Source of the DNA: Rickettsiales bacterium
GTDB lineage: Bacteria > Pseudomonadota > Alphaproteobacteria > Rickettsiales > UBA1997
DNA: 5,627 bases
Direction: 5' to 3'
NCBI GenBank assembly: GCA_031269065.1
Contig: JAIRWJ010000107.1
Location: 1 to 5,627, forward strand
Part shown: in pieces, positions 5,301 to 5,627 of the stretch
How positions within the stretch are numbered: position 1 is the first letter of the stretch
Layout of the letters: the number at the start of each line of letters is the position of its first letter
The notes under the pieces: generated by a model
Seen by the model: the letters and a program-made list of their open reading frames with translations, nothing else
Database searches by the model: none
What the model was told of the DNA's origin: nothing
Translations under genes and position numbers: made by a program

Positions 5301-5627
5301 GTGTAATGTGTGTAAACACTGTGCTAGTGAATCTCTAGTTAAAAATGGTGCCTGTCCTAGAACAGGTAAACAGAGATATAAATGTAAGGCATGTAGTAAA
5401 ACCTTTGTAATGGGTGATGAGAGAATAAAACATGATTTGCTAACTAGAACCTATATATCTCTGGAGCAGGTCTCAGAGGAATACAGAGATCTCTAGAGAG
5501 ATCTCTAGAGATTAGGTTATACTGTGTTATAGAACACTGGAACAATGGCTAGGAAATGCTAGTGAACTAATAGAACAGGAAAAGAAGATGAGAGAAGAAA
5601 AAAATAAACCAGAGAAGATAGAAATAC
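5299..5627 (+). pseudogene. IS1-family transposase, N-terminal part, frame-disrupted and cut by the window edge
   Basis: The first 65 codons (5299-5496) encode a zinc ribbon typical of IS1-type InsA: ligands C5-x2-C8 and C29-x2-C32, with the family-like strings LVKNG (13-17) and GKQRYKCKACSKTF (23-36). The frame then meets TAG at 5494-5496, 5506-5508 and 5530-5532. Recognisable protein resumes first as RLGYTV (5509-5526, original frame) and then, one base shifted, as CYRTLEQWLGNASELIEQ and further to the window end (5525-5627), which fits the helix-turn-helix and linker before the catalytic domain. The break lies inside the DNA-binding helix region and involves multiple stops plus a frame change. 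This looks like decay rather than the programmed -1 shift of IS1, which occurs later, after a complete InsA of about 90 residues. No Shine-Dalgarno sequence precedes ATG 5299. The catalytic domain lies beyond the window. Confidence 0.7.
5485..5512 (+). repeat. 12-base tandem repeat inside the transposase gene
   Basis: AGAGATCTCTAG occurs twice back to back (5485-5496 and 5497-5508) and is followed by the first four bases of a third copy (5509-5512). Each unit contains the self-complementary AGAGATCTCT. In the transposase frame each unit ends in TAG. Twelve bases do not change the frame, so the repeat brings stop codons but does not itself explain the later shift. Confidence 0.85.

Noticed and set aside
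5485..5532. Programmed frameshift of the IS1 insA-insB type
   Set aside because: The frame changes after only about 65 codons, inside the DNA-binding region, with three stops in between and no A-rich slippery site; decay fits better.
1..5627. tRNA, rRNA, CRISPR array or riboswitch
   Set aside because: No cloverleaf, T-loop motif, regularly spaced repeats or recognisable riboswitch core was seen by eye on either strand.

Overview
The window looks like a stretch of chromosome from an AT-rich, host-associated bacterium, probably an alphaproteobacterium of the intracellular symbiont type. This placement is inference. It rests on the low GC, the proteobacterial two-part Slt architecture, an RNase HI that resembles alphaproteobacterial versions, tightly overlapping genes, and decaying insertion-sequence pieces at both ends. 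None of the six inspected starts has a clear Shine-Dalgarno sequence.

Layout. Bases 1-175 hold the broken 3' end of an IS1-family transposase gene on the + strand, followed by about 245 bases without a convincing gene. A + strand birA (420-1130) encodes a short biotin-protein ligase with no DNA-binding domain. It converges, with only 13 bases between stops, on a leftward three-gene operon read in the order slt (4698-2632), a nadE-like gene (2635-1577) and rnhA (1596-1144). The genes overlap by 4 and 20 bases. The middle gene is a stand-alone glutaminase-type (nitrilase) domain of NAD+ synthetase in which all three expected catalytic residues appear replaced and the ATP-dependent synthetase domain is absent.

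Upstream of slt lies a compact 58-base divergent region. It carries two mirror-image sigma70-like promoters whose -10 boxes are the two arms of one palindrome. One drives the slt operon leftward. The other would drive an unrecognised 85-residue protein rightward (4757-5014). The reading frame of that protein continues after two stop codons into a membrane-segment-like stretch, so the gene may be a truncated version of a longer one.

The right end (about 5249-5627) is the 5' part of an IS1-family element: a zinc-ribbon and helix-turn-helix transposase N-terminus broken by a 12-base tandem repeat that carries stop codons and by a frame change. The transposase start codon sits in the 3' arm of an inverted repeat. 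The two IS pieces point the same way, so the housekeeping block is bracketed by direct copies of one IS family.

Functionally the genes cover biotinylation of carboxylase subunits (BirA), cell-wall turnover in the periplasm (Slt), RNA-DNA hybrid removal (RnhA) and an apparently inactive relative of the NAD+ synthetase glutaminase. No obvious shared pathway links them beyond co-transcription.
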